This document shows, one piece after another, positions 9,354 to 16,578 of a stretch of DNA of 64,000 nt. Both the position numbers and the translations under genes were made by a program. The first letter of the stretch is position 1. Every line of letters starts with the position of its first letter. The stretch comes from Spirochaetota bacterium (lineage in GTDB: Bacteria > Spirochaetota > Brachyspiria > Brachyspirales > JACRPF01), in assembly GCA_038043445.1 (NCBI GenBank), contig JBBTBY010000063.1, forward strand, positions 1 through 64,000. Direction: 5' to 3'. Under the pieces are notes generated by a model. That model was not told the origin of the DNA. It did no database searches and saw nothing but the letters and a program-made list of their open reading frames with translations.

Positions 9354-9583
9354 GACTCCTTTTTAAGAACACGCGACTGCATGGCGTGGATCGGTCCATC
9401 GATAGTGCTGTCATGCGATGAGAAAACAGTATTCAGGCGTTCTGTGATATCGGCGGGATTATGGGTGCCGACGAATTCCTCTATCGCTTTCGCGAAAAGA
9501 CCACTGCGCGTCATGCCAAGACGCTTTGCCGTCTTTTCCGCTTTCGCATAGAGGGCATCGGGGAGTGATACTGCAGTCTTCAT
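9347..9583 (-). CDS. MazE-like ribbon-helix-helix antitoxin
   Basis: This 78-residue protein starts MKTAVSLPDALYAKAEKTAKRLGMTRS, a ribbon-helix-helix DNA-binding module. Its C-terminal half (from about 45) is acidic and probably wraps the toxin. ATG at 9583 is the start; a TTG two codons upstream is less likely because it overlaps the transcription start region. The -10 box of a consensus promoter ends only 6 bases before the ATG, so the mRNA should be leaderless. It is expected to repress its own promoter through the palindrome that overlaps the -10 box. Confidence 0.85.
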   Translation of the reverse strand: MKTAVSLPDALYAKAEKTAKRLGMTRSGLFAKAIEEFVGTHNPADITERLNTVFSSHDSTIDGPIHAMQSRVLKKESW

Positions 9584-9589
9584 GCACAA

Positions 9590-9618
9590 AGTATAACAAT
9601 AGTTATACCAGATGTCAA
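9590..9618 (-). promoter_or_regulatory. MazEF-like promoter with overlapping operator palindrome
   Basis: On the minus strand: TTGACA-N17-TATACT. A perfect inverted repeat GTATAAC-AATA-GTTATAC (9591-9608) covers the -10 box and part of the spacer and is the likely autoregulatory operator. Transcription should begin at or within a base of the antitoxin ATG. Confidence 0.82.
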
Positions 9619-9652
9619 TAGCTTTCTATCGAAACTTACAAGGCGATCCCTG

Positions 9653-10447
9653 TCATCCTGCATTGACACGGCGATAATCGCGCGGCGACGAACCCGTGTG
9701 CTTCTTGAAAAAGCGCGAAAAATAGTGTTCATCGGAGAACCCGAGCTCGTCCGCGATTACGCGTATCGCTCCCGTTCCGAGGAGCACGCGCTTTTTCGCC
9801 GCTTCGATGAGCGCTGTCACGATATAGTGCTTGAGCGTAATGCCCGTATCGCGTTTGAACCTTTTCATGAGCGCTTCACGTGTCGTCCCGGCGATGTCCG
9901 CAAGCGTGCCGATGCCAAGCTTCGCCGAGGTATTCGTGCGCACGTATTCGACGATGCCGGCATAGCGCTCGGCAATGATCATTCTCTTCCGTATGCTGCC
10001 GCCGGTGGTATGAATGAACGGGCCGATGATGGACCCGAGCTCGGAGCGGAGCGACAGATGATCGCCGATGTTCGCCGAACGCGCTTGCGCGATGAGGCGT
10101 TGTATGTCGACGTCGATCGGGTGTCCGCGTACGACATCGCCTTCAAAGATATCGAACACACCCATAGGCAGTGTGAAATGGACATAGAATATCGATATCC
10201 CCTTTTTGCATGAAAGCGATATGGTCCGGTTGAGCGGAAGAACATACGCCCAATGCTTCCGGAAACGCGTGACGCGCCCGCTCACTGAGACGAAGGCATC
10301 GCCGCCGGTGTTTATGTAGAGGCGGTTGAAGGGGACATTCGTATCGGGGTAATGCCAGCCCGGCGAGACGGAAAATCCGCATTTCAGTATAGAAAGATCG
10401 AGCATTGCTGCGGTGCTTTCAAATCGCGGAAAGAGCAGGCGCATCAT
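9653..10447 (-). CDS. AraC-family transcriptional regulator
   Basis: This 264-residue protein has a cupin-like sensor half (about 20-140) and a C-terminal double helix-turn-helix of the AraC type (about 160-262) with the IADELGFSDEHYFSRFFKKHTGSSPRDYRR signature spread over its last helix pair. The start at 10447 is chosen because GGGGGC precedes tandem ATG codons; an in-frame ATG at 10525 would extend into the divergent control region. It faces away from the URO-D-like gene, the usual layout for an AraC activator and its target. The inducer is unknown, but a sugar or sugar sulfate would fit the sulfatase next door. Confidence 0.87.
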   Translation of the reverse strand: MMRLLFPRFESTAAMLDLSILKCGFSVSPGWHYPDTNVPFNRLYINTGGDAFVSVSGRVTRFRKHWAYVLPLNRTISLSCKKGISIFYVHFTLPMGVFDIFEGDVVRGHPIDVDIQRLIAQARSANIGDHLSLRSELGSIIGPFIHTTGGSIRKRMIIAERYAGIVEYVRTNTSAKLGIGTLADIAGTTREALMKRFKRDTGITLKHYIVTALIEAAKKRVLLGTGAIRVIADELGFSDEHYFSRFFKKHTGSSPRDYRRVNAG

Positions 10448-10615
10448 CAGCCCCCGTTCGGGACGTGTCGACGTACACATTCGCGGCAGTGCACGTTTTT
10501 GTCCGATTCGTGCATGGTCGTCCATGCCGGATGCAGGTATTCTTGTACCGAGTCCATGGCAGTGCAGTGTACCATGGATCTCGATTATAAAAAAGCATAC
10601 GCGTGGGAGGCTGTT
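10448..10615. promoter_or_regulatory. Divergent control region between araC-like and URO-D-like genes
   Basis: This 168-base region holds a TATAAA-type -10 box near 10586 with no recognisable -35, as expected for an activator-dependent promoter. It also holds an inverted repeat GCATGG-TCGT-CCATGC (10512-10527) and two CCATGG palindromes about 14 bases apart near 10554-10579. These are candidate AraC sites; which are real cannot be told from sequence alone. Confidence 0.45.
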
Positions 10616-11626
10616 ATGAGCGAATCACATCCGGAATGGCATATCGCGTTCTGCAATGTCACGTATACCGAGTATGCGGGCATGACATATCGGGAATACT
10701 ACAGGTCGCCGGAATCCATGCTCCGTGCACAGCTCGCCGCACAAGAACATGTCAGACGGCGTTTCGGCGAAGAGGCGGTCCGTTCCGTACGTATTGCGCC
10801 GGATTCGGACGGTCGTGGCGGTGCTTCACGGTTTTTCGGCATGACCATGCGGGAGACAAGTGAGGATGAGATACCCTATCTTGATACCTCTTCGCCCGTC
10901 GTGTCATCGCCGAACGACATCGACGGTCTTTCGCCCATCGACATTGCCGGAAGCGGTCTATTCCGGGAACGGCGGCGTTTCTGGGAATATTATCGTGCAC
11001 ACGGCTTCGACGCACCGTTCTGGCACAGCGGCTCGGTGATTAGCACCGCGGTGGAGATAAGCGACAGCGCGATATTCACCTGGATGGCGGAATGTCCTTC
11101 TGCGGCGCATCGCCTGCTTGCGCTCGTGACCGACGTTATGGAAGAAGCATCCCGCATCGGGGCTGCGATCGATGGAAGCACGTACACCGGACACGGCTAT
11201 ACCGGGGATGACTTTTCCGGACTGCTTTCCCCCCAGATGTACCGCGAATTCGCCGTACCGTACTATCGACGTCTCTACGCCGGGCAGAAGCATCGCTTCA
11301 TGCACAGCGAACTTCTGCGCACCGAGCATCTTCGCATTGCACGGGATGAGGTCGGCATAACCGATTTTCACGGGGCCGGATGCGTGAACCTGTCACTTGT
11401 GGAAATGAATTCCATCATGGGGCGAAATTTCTGGACGCAGCTTACGCCGCAGGAGATGAACGAGCTTACGCCCGAGCGTATCGACGACAGGATACGTGAA
11501 TTCGCCGGCAGCGGCGCCGCTCACATTCAGCTCTACCCGGGTCGCGGCACGAGCGATAGGAACATGGATGCGGCGATGAACGCCTGCGTGAGGGAATGTT
11601 CTGCAGGGATGACAACAACGGCATGA
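10616..11626 (+). CDS. URO-D superfamily protein (uroporphyrinogen decarboxylase-like)
   Basis: This 336-residue protein resembles the uroporphyrinogen decarboxylase/methyltransferase superfamily. It has an alpha/beta-barrel pattern with segments such as MEEASRIGAAIDGSTYTGHGYTGDD, LLSPQMYREFAVPYYRRL, and MHSELLRTEHLRIARDEVGITDFHG. It lacks the N-terminal arginine cluster of true HemE, and no heme genes are nearby, so a corrinoid- or thiol-linked methyl transfer role is more likely than heme synthesis. The start at 10616 is supported by GGGAGG seven bases upstream. It is probably controlled by the divergent AraC protein and linked to the sulfatase that follows. Confidence 0.72.
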   Translation: MSESHPEWHIAFCNVTYTEYAGMTYREYYRSPESMLRAQLAAQEHVRRRFGEEAVRSVRIAPDSDGRGGASRFFGMTMRETSEDEIPYLDTSSPVVSSPNDIDGLSPIDIAGSGLFRERRRFWEYYRAHGFDAPFWHSGSVISTAVEISDSAIFTWMAECPSAAHRLLALVTDVMEEASRIGAAIDGSTYTGHGYTGDDFSGLLSPQMYREFAVPYYRRLYAGQKHRFMHSELLRTEHLRIARDEVGITDFHGAGCVNLSLVEMNSIMGRNFWTQLTPQEMNELTPERIDDRIREFAGSGAAHIQLYPGRGTSDRNMDAAMNACVRECSAGMTTTA

Positions 11627-11730
11627 TACGATGCTGCGCGCAGCGACAGCAATTATCTCCATACCGTTCAATCCATTCCATGTACATCGTGTCCTTCACT
11701 AAGTATATTTGATATGGATAAGGAGTACCT

Positions 11731-13077
11731 ATGGATCGCCCGAACGTAATCTGGATAGTTACCGATCAGCTGAGAGCCGTAGCGCTTTCCTGTAACGGTG
11801 ACCCCAATGTGAACACGCCGAACATCGATATGCTTGCAGCTACCGGCGTCAATTTCACCAATGCTGTCGGCGGATTCCCGCTCTGCTGTCCGTTCCGCGG
11901 CTCGATGCTTACCGGCATGTACCCGCACAAATGCGTTGTGGGCCACGAGTATCCGCTGCCTGCCGGCCAGAAGACGCTCGCGCATGTGTTCAATGACGCA
12001 GGCTACGACACCGCGTATTTCGGCAAATGGCATCTGGACGGTTTCCACGAGCGCGAGGGACGCGCGACCATGCATCATATCGATAAAGAACGCCGCGGCG
12101 GATTCCATACGTGGATCGGTTATGAGAACAATAACAGCCAATGGGATACCTGGGTACACGGCCATCGAGGCGATGCGAATATCGACCTCTATCGCCTCCC
12201 CGGCTATGAGACCGATGTGCTCACCGATATGCTCATCGAACACATCGATGAACGTGCGGAGGCGGGTGCGCTGGAGCGATCGAAGCCGTTCTTCGCCGTG
12301 CTTTCGGTGCAGCCGCCGCATGACCCGTATATCGCACCCCCGGAATACATGGCGCGGCATAATCCGGCGACGATAACGATGCGGCCGAACGTTCCTGCCA
12401 TACCGGGCATCATCGAGACGGCGCGGCGTGATCTTGCCGGCGCGTACGGTATGATAGAGAACATCGACGCGAATGTCGGCAGGGTGATATCGGCGCTTCG
12501 GCGTGCGGGCATCGATAAGGAAACACATATCATCTTCTTCAGCGATCACGGGGATATGCACGGCTCGCACGGCATGTTCAGGAAGACCAATCCGTACGAG
12601 GAATCGATACGCATACCGTTCATCGTGAGCGGCGAATCGCCCATGCGGTACGATAACCACGGCGCGGGGAACGTTCCGGGAATGATGAACCATGTCGACA
12701 TCGCGCCGACGACGCTCGGCCTCTGCGGCATAGCGAAACCGGCGTGGATGCAGGGCTGCGATATGTCGCATTATCGCCTGCGTGAGAACGCCGCTTCGCC
12801 TGATGAACCTGACAGCGCATTTATACAATCGGTGACAGCTACCGGGCACGGGCATTCCATCGACAAACCGTGGCGCGGCGTCATAACACGCGACGGCTGG
12901 AAATACGTCTGTTTCGAGGGTCTATCGTGGCTGCTTTTCGATCTTACGATCGATCCCTACGAGCAGATGAATATTGCGCATAACAAAGCATACGAGAAAC
13001 GGCGAAAGGAGCTTCTCGCACGACTTGAGCGCTGGATACGGGAGACAGGGGACTCGTTCACATTGCCGAAAGAATGA
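11731..13077 (+). CDS. Sulfatase, alkaline phosphatase superfamily
   Basis: This 448-residue type I sulfatase would hydrolyse sulfate esters. The formylglycine signature CxPxR is present as C52-C53-P54-F55-R56 followed by GSMLTG, with C52 the residue to be oxidised. Other metal and substrate positions are visible: D12-Q13, the FGKWHLDG segment and SDHGDMHGSHG (D272, H273). It has no signal peptide, so it would act in the cytoplasm on imported sulfated sugars, as in many anaerobes. No formylglycine-generating enzyme or anSME is encoded in the window. AAGGAG lies six bases before the ATG. The 104-base gap upstream has no clear terminator, so it may share the URO-D-like transcript. Confidence 0.9.
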   Translation: MDRPNVIWIVTDQLRAVALSCNGDPNVNTPNIDMLAATGVNFTNAVGGFPLCCPFRGSMLTGMYPHKCVVGHEYPLPAGQKTLAHVFNDAGYDTAYFGKWHLDGFHEREGRATMHHIDKERRGGFHTWIGYENNNSQWDTWVHGHRGDANIDLYRLPGYETDVLTDMLIEHIDERAEAGALERSKPFFAVLSVQPPHDPYIAPPEYMARHNPATITMRPNVPAIPGIIETARRDLAGAYGMIENIDANVGRVISALRRAGIDKETHIIFFSDHGDMHGSHGMFRKTNPYEESIRIPFIVSGESPMRYDNHGAGNVPGMMNHVDIAPTTLGLCGIAKPAWMQGCDMSHYRLRENAASPDEPDSAFIQSVTATGHGHSIDKPWRGVITRDGWKYVCFEGLSWLLFDLTIDPYEQMNIAHNKAYEKRRKELLARLERWIRETGDSFTLPKE

Positions 13078-13092
13078 CTTAAAACCCCCACC

Positions 13093-13206
13093 GACTGTCG
13101 CGAAAATGCTATTCGACCATAACGAAGAATAATAAGCGCCAAATTTTTATCAGGATCGATGAGAACAGCGGGTTGCAACCCGCTGTTCTCTATTTTCGCG
13201 ACGGTC
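13093..13206. repeat. Nested inverted-repeat element with strong terminator-like palindrome
   Basis: The outer arms GACTGTCGCGAAAAT (13093-13107) and ATTTTCGCGACGGTC (13192-13206) are complementary over 14 of 15 positions. Inside, 13161-13190 is a perfect 30-base palindrome (12-base arms around TTGCAA) followed by TATTTTC, which would act as a terminator for the sulfatase operon. The nesting looks more like a small structured RNA or a miniature repeat than a plain terminator. Confidence 0.7.
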
Positions 13207-13218
13207 TCGTGCTTGATA

Positions 13219-13246
13219 TTGATATTGCATCGCGTCGCTGTATAAT
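13219..13246 (+). promoter_or_regulatory. Promoter of the Lrp/AsnC-aminotransferase operon
   Basis: TTGATA-N16-TATAAT, ending 47 bases before the start codon of the Lrp-type gene. Confidence 0.75.
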
Positions 13247-13293
13247 CCTTACACTGTGTGCATCCATGGCATGCCGCGGTGCAAGGAGAACCC

Positions 13294-13785
13294 ATGAACG
13301 ACCGGTATCTCAGCGTACTTCAGATACTCGCGCAGAACGCGCATGCGACGCACGACTACATCGCAACACTTCTCAACATCAAGGCGGATGAAGTGAGCGT
13401 CATTGTGCGTGAGCTCGAACATACGAAGATGATACTTGGCTACAAGGCCATCATTAATAAAGAAAAAGTGTTCGAGGACAAGGTGTTCGCCGTCATCGAG
13501 GTGCGCATGTCGCCTGAGCGCGAGGGCGGTTTCGACCGCATCAGCAAGCGCATCTATCAATTTCCCGAAGTACGATCGCTCTATCTCATGTCGGGGAATT
13601 ATGACCTCCTCATCTTCGTCGAGGGGAAGAACCTGAAGGAGATAGCGAGCTTCGTATCGACAAAGCTTTCCACGATAGACCGCATCCTCCATACGGCAAC
13701 GCACTTTGTGCTGAAGACGTACAAAGAGGATGGGATACTCCTCGATGAGGCTGAGACCGTGGAACGCCTCAAGGTATCGCCCTGA
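13294..13785 (+). CDS. Lrp/AsnC-family transcriptional regulator
   Basis: This 163-residue protein has an N-terminal winged-helix DNA-binding domain (about 1-55, ILAQNAHATHDYIATLLNIKADEVSVIVRELE) and a C-terminal RAM effector domain (about 65-145) with the KVFAVIEVRMSPE strand and LYLMSGNYDLLIFVEG. The start at 13294 follows AAGGAG. It is 22 bases upstream of an aminotransferase gene, a frequent pairing in which the regulator senses an amino acid and controls its own operon. The effector is unknown. Confidence 0.88.
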   Translation: MNDRYLSVLQILAQNAHATHDYIATLLNIKADEVSVIVRELEHTKMILGYKAIINKEKVFEDKVFAVIEVRMSPEREGGFDRISKRIYQFPEVRSLYLMSGNYDLLIFVEGKNLKEIASFVSTKLSTIDRILHTATHFVLKTYKEDGILLDEAETVERLKVSP

Positions 13786-13807
13786 AGCGGAGGATAAGGA
13801 ATAATCG

Positions 13808-14956
13808 ATGAAACGTCTTGCACCGCATATCGTCGAGCTCCCGCGCTCGGGCATACGCGATTTTTTCGAACTTGTCATTGGACGCGACGATGTGGTATCG
13901 CTCGGCGTGGGCGAACCGGATTTCGTGACGCCCTGGCATATACGCGAGGCGAGCATATTCGCGATCGAACGCGGGAAGACGATGTATACATCGAACTTCG
14001 GCCTCCTTTCCCTCCGCGAGGAGATATCGACCTATCTTGCGCCGCGCATAGGGCACACGTATGCGCCGTCCAACGAGGTGCTCGTCACCGTCGGTGTGAG
14101 CGAGGCCTTCGATCTTGCGCTCCGCGCGCTCATAGAACCGGGCGATGAAGTGATATACCATTCGCCGGCATTCGTCTCGTATGGGAACATCGTGCGCATG
14201 TGCCACGGCGTACCGAAGGCGGTGCCGACATACCTCGCCAACAATTTCGATCTCCTTGCGGACGATCTCGCCAAGGCGATAACGCCGAAGACGAAGGCCA
14301 TCATCATCTGCTTCCCGAACAATCCCACCGGCGCCACCGGCAACATCGATGAGCTCAAACGCATCGCTGAGCTTGCCGCAAAGCACGGCATCTATGTCAT
14401 CGTCGATGAGATATACAGCGAGCTCATCTACGATACATTCGAATCGATAGCGAGGCATCTGCCCAAAGAGAACCTCATCTATCTCAACGGCTTCTCGAAA
14501 TCGTATGCGATGACCGGCTATCGGCTCGGCTATGCCTGCGGGACACCGCCCGTGATAGAATCGATGATGAAGATACATCAGTACACGATGATGTGCGCAT
14601 CGGTGATCGCACAGGAAGCGGCTATCGAGGCGCTCAGGAACGGCGGCGAAGAGCGCGAGAAGATGCGCCGTGAATATGAACAGCGCAGGAATTTCATCTA
14701 CGCGGGCCTTAAGGACATCGGTCTCGATTGCTTCCTGCCCAAAGGCGCGTTTTACGTTTTTCCGTCGGTGAAAAAGACAGGTCTCTCCGGTAAGGAATTT
14801 GCACTAAAGCTTCTCAACGAGGAGAATATCGCCGTCGTTCCGGGCGAAGCCTTCGGTGTAGAAGGCAAGGACAATATACGCTGCTGCTACGCCGTATCGC
14901 TCACGGATATCGAATTTGCGATCAACGGCATGAAAAAAATGATCAAAAGGCTTTGA
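13808..14956 (+). CDS. PLP-dependent aminotransferase, class I/II
   Basis: This 382-residue fold-type I aminotransferase has the PLP lysine K231 in LNGFSKSYAMTGYRLG, the cofactor asparagine in CFPNNPTGA (near 172), and D200-x-x-Y203 in IVDEIYSELIYD. It resembles aspartate or aromatic aminotransferases of the Aro8/PatA type. The Lrp-type regulator directly upstream suggests amino-acid-responsive control. The specific amino donor cannot be told from sequence. It is followed after 7 bases by the MoxR-like gene. Confidence 0.9.
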   Translation: MKRLAPHIVELPRSGIRDFFELVIGRDDVVSLGVGEPDFVTPWHIREASIFAIERGKTMYTSNFGLLSLREEISTYLAPRIGHTYAPSNEVLVTVGVSEAFDLALRALIEPGDEVIYHSPAFVSYGNIVRMCHGVPKAVPTYLANNFDLLADDLAKAITPKTKAIIICFPNNPTGATGNIDELKRIAELAAKHGIYVIVDEIYSELIYDTFESIARHLPKENLIYLNGFSKSYAMTGYRLGYACGTPPVIESMMKIHQYTMMCASVIAQEAAIEALRNGGEEREKMRREYEQRRNFIYAGLKDIGLDCFLPKGAFYVFPSVKKTGLSGKEFALKLLNEENIAVVPGEAFGVEGKDNIRCCYAVSLTDIEFAINGMKKMIKRL

Positions 14957-14963
14957 GCGCACA

Positions 14964-15842
14964 ATGGAAAAAATAACTATCGACGGAGTAGAGCTTACCT
15001 TGTCCCCCGTGGACGAGATAGCCGTGCAATGGGTGGGCGGTGTGGACCTTTTGCGTCAGATCACCGCTGCGTGGATAACGGTGGCGAAGGACGATAAACC
15101 GCTCAATCCGCGGCTTGTCGGCAAACCCGGCACCGGGAAGACGACGCTCGCGTATCATGCGGCGAAAAATATATTGAAACGCCCCGTGTACATCATGCAG
15201 TGCACCATGGACATGCGACCGGAAGACCTCATCATAACGCCGGTCATCGGGGATAATAATCGCATCACCTATCACGCTTCCCCGCTCGCGACAGCGATGA
15301 TACAGGGCGGTGTTGCGATACTCGATGAGGGCAATCGCATGAACGAGAAGGCGTGGGCGTCCCTGGCGCCGCTCCTTGATGACCGCAAATATGTAGAAAG
15401 CATCATCGCCGGGATAAAGATAAAGGCGCATGAAGATTTCCGCATCGCGGTGACGATGAACGATGATGCGAGCACGTATGAGATACCCGAGTACATCCAT
15501 TCGCGGCTGCAGCCGACGATAGAGATAGGCTTCCCCGGCGCGGAAGAGGAATTCGAGATATTGAAGATAAACATCCCGTTCGCCACCGACGACATACTCA
15601 ATCTCACCGTGGGCTTTCTGCAGAAGGGCCATCGACACGGCTCGGCGTATTCCGTACGCGACGGCGTGAACATAGCCCGCTATGCGATAAAGGTGATGCA
15701 TGAGAAGTATCACGAACCCATCAACGATGCGTTCCGTTTCTCCCTGGCGCGTGTTCTCGGACAGAAAGCGCTTGCCTTCTACCTTGCGAGCGAGAGCGAG
15801 CTTGAGGACCCGGGCGATGTGTCGTGGGGGATAAGCAATTAA
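14964..15842 (+). CDS. MoxR-like AAA+ ATPase
   Basis: This 292-residue ATPase has Walker A GKPGTGKT (53-60), Walker B VAILDE (117-122), and a sensor-1 asparagine in AVTMND (about 167-172), with the MoxR-type insert MRPEDLIITPVIGDNNRITYH between them. MoxR proteins usually work as chaperones with a VWA-domain partner, but no VWA gene is adjacent here. It sits 7 bases after the aminotransferase gene and is followed by a toxin-antitoxin promoter. Its target is therefore unknown; the partner may be encoded elsewhere. Confidence 0.82.
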   Translation: MEKITIDGVELTLSPVDEIAVQWVGGVDLLRQITAAWITVAKDDKPLNPRLVGKPGTGKTTLAYHAAKNILKRPVYIMQCTMDMRPEDLIITPVIGDNNRITYHASPLATAMIQGGVAILDEGNRMNEKAWASLAPLLDDRKYVESIIAGIKIKAHEDFRIAVTMNDDASTYEIPEYIHSRLQPTIEIGFPGAEEEFEILKINIPFATDDILNLTVGFLQKGHRHGSAYSVRDGVNIARYAIKVMHEKYHEPINDAFRFSLARVLGQKALAFYLASESELEDPGDVSWGISN

Positions 15843-15899
15843 GTGTCTTCGGGGCCGATCTCGGGGTGTTACTCAAGGGCGATATTGACGTCTCATTGA

Positions 15900-15928
15900 T
15901 TGACAGTACATCGGCAAACGGGTATAGT
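15900..15928 (+). promoter_or_regulatory. Promoter of AbiE-type pair, predicted leaderless
   Basis: TTGACA-N17-TATAGT ends 6 bases before the ATG at 15935, so transcription should start at the A of the start codon. No Shine-Dalgarno is present. Confidence 0.82.
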
Positions 15929-15934
15929 ACTGAT

Positions 15935-16216
15935 ATGACAAGGGAAGAACTGCTCAAAAAGACCGTCTGGGATTACGACATCAGCGCGGATGATCTTTAT
16001 AACGCCCTGACGGGAAAAACCTCCGGCTGGCCTACCCATGAATGGGCACTTATCCGTGCGATAGAACGACTCAGCTATTATGAGCTTCTATCGATCGTCC
16101 CATTGCCATTGCTTGCGGAGGAATGGCCGAAGGTGCGCGAGCGCATACATATACGCGCAATACGTGAAGGACTCGATTATGCAGTACGAAAATACGCTCT
16201 ATCCGCTGCAAAATAA
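15935..16216 (+). CDS. Probable antitoxin-side partner of AbiEii-type toxin
   Basis: This 93-residue protein begins MTREELLKKTVWDYDIS and ends in a helical KVRERIHIRAIREGLDYAVRKY segment. Small proteins of this shape (a W-D-x-D/E-x-S start and a tryptophan-rich middle) commonly precede AbiEii nucleotidyltransferase toxins. The ATG at 15935 is chosen because the consensus promoter lies immediately upstream; earlier in-frame codons would lie before the transcription start. It overlaps the toxin frame by 38 bases, which supports coupling. Antitoxin function is inferred from position, not from a known motif. Confidence 0.6.
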   Translation: MTREELLKKTVWDYDISADDLYNALTGKTSGWPTHEWALIRAIERLSYYELLSIVPLPLLAEEWPKVRERIHIRAIREGLDYAVRKYALSAAK

Positions 16217-16446
16217 GGTATGCCGTCTCGTTGAGGAGAGCGGTACGCCGTTCTACCTGACCGGCGGTACCGCGCTTTCCCGCTGTTACTATCATCACCG
16301 GTATTCTGACGACCTTGACTCGCCTTGAATCGTTTCCCCGCGAGTGGCTTGCTCAGATACGATGGGCCGAAGGGAAGATAATGTCCGCAGAGGACGCTGA
16401 TCGGTCATTGGCGCGTATCATTCGTGAAATGGTAAAAGTCCCGTAG
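16179..16446 (+). pseudogene. AbiEii/AbiGii nucleotidyltransferase toxin, internally deleted
   Basis: The first 48 codons encode the start of an AbiEii toxin, including the nucleotidyltransferase motif FYLTGGTALSR and the metal-binding HHRYSDDLD. The frame then ends at a TGA (16326-16328). From about 16320 in another frame, a C-terminal AbiEii-like tail is readable (RLESFPREWLAQIRWAEGK, ending MVKVP and a TAG at 16444-16446). The middle of the protein, normally well over 100 residues, is missing. An out-of-frame internal deletion is the simplest reading. The toxin should be inactive while its partner gene and promoter remain intact. Confidence 0.8.
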
Positions 16447-16495
16447 CCGCTTTTCAGGGATTCATGACGATCGCGACTTCTTATGGCAATCCTCT

Positions 16496-16520
16496 AAAAA
16501 CTCGCCGCAGGCGAGTTTTT
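16496..16520. terminator. Bidirectional rho-independent terminator
   Basis: AAAAACTCGCC-GCA-GGCGAGTTTTT: a perfect 11-base-pair stem with A and T tails, placed between the AbiE remnant and the convergent epimerase gene so that it can end transcription from both sides. Confidence 0.88.
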
Positions 16521-16578
16521 AATCTTTACTCGGCCACAAGGACGCCAGAAAACGATAGAAAATCGTATTTACCCGAAG

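Noticed and set aside
8967-9366. Two open frames on the plus strand opposite the MazF-like gene
   Set aside because: They mirror the toxin gene, which has a conserved family start, an antitoxin partner and a promoter on the other strand.
10352-10615. 88-codon upstream extension of the URO-D-like gene
   Set aside because: It would run through the divergent promoter region and the AraC start; ATG at 10616 has a strong GGGAGG site.
11668-12855. 395-codon open frame on the minus strand opposite the sulfatase
   Set aside because: Antisense to a gene with a complete sulfatase signature; no promoter or ribosome site of its own.
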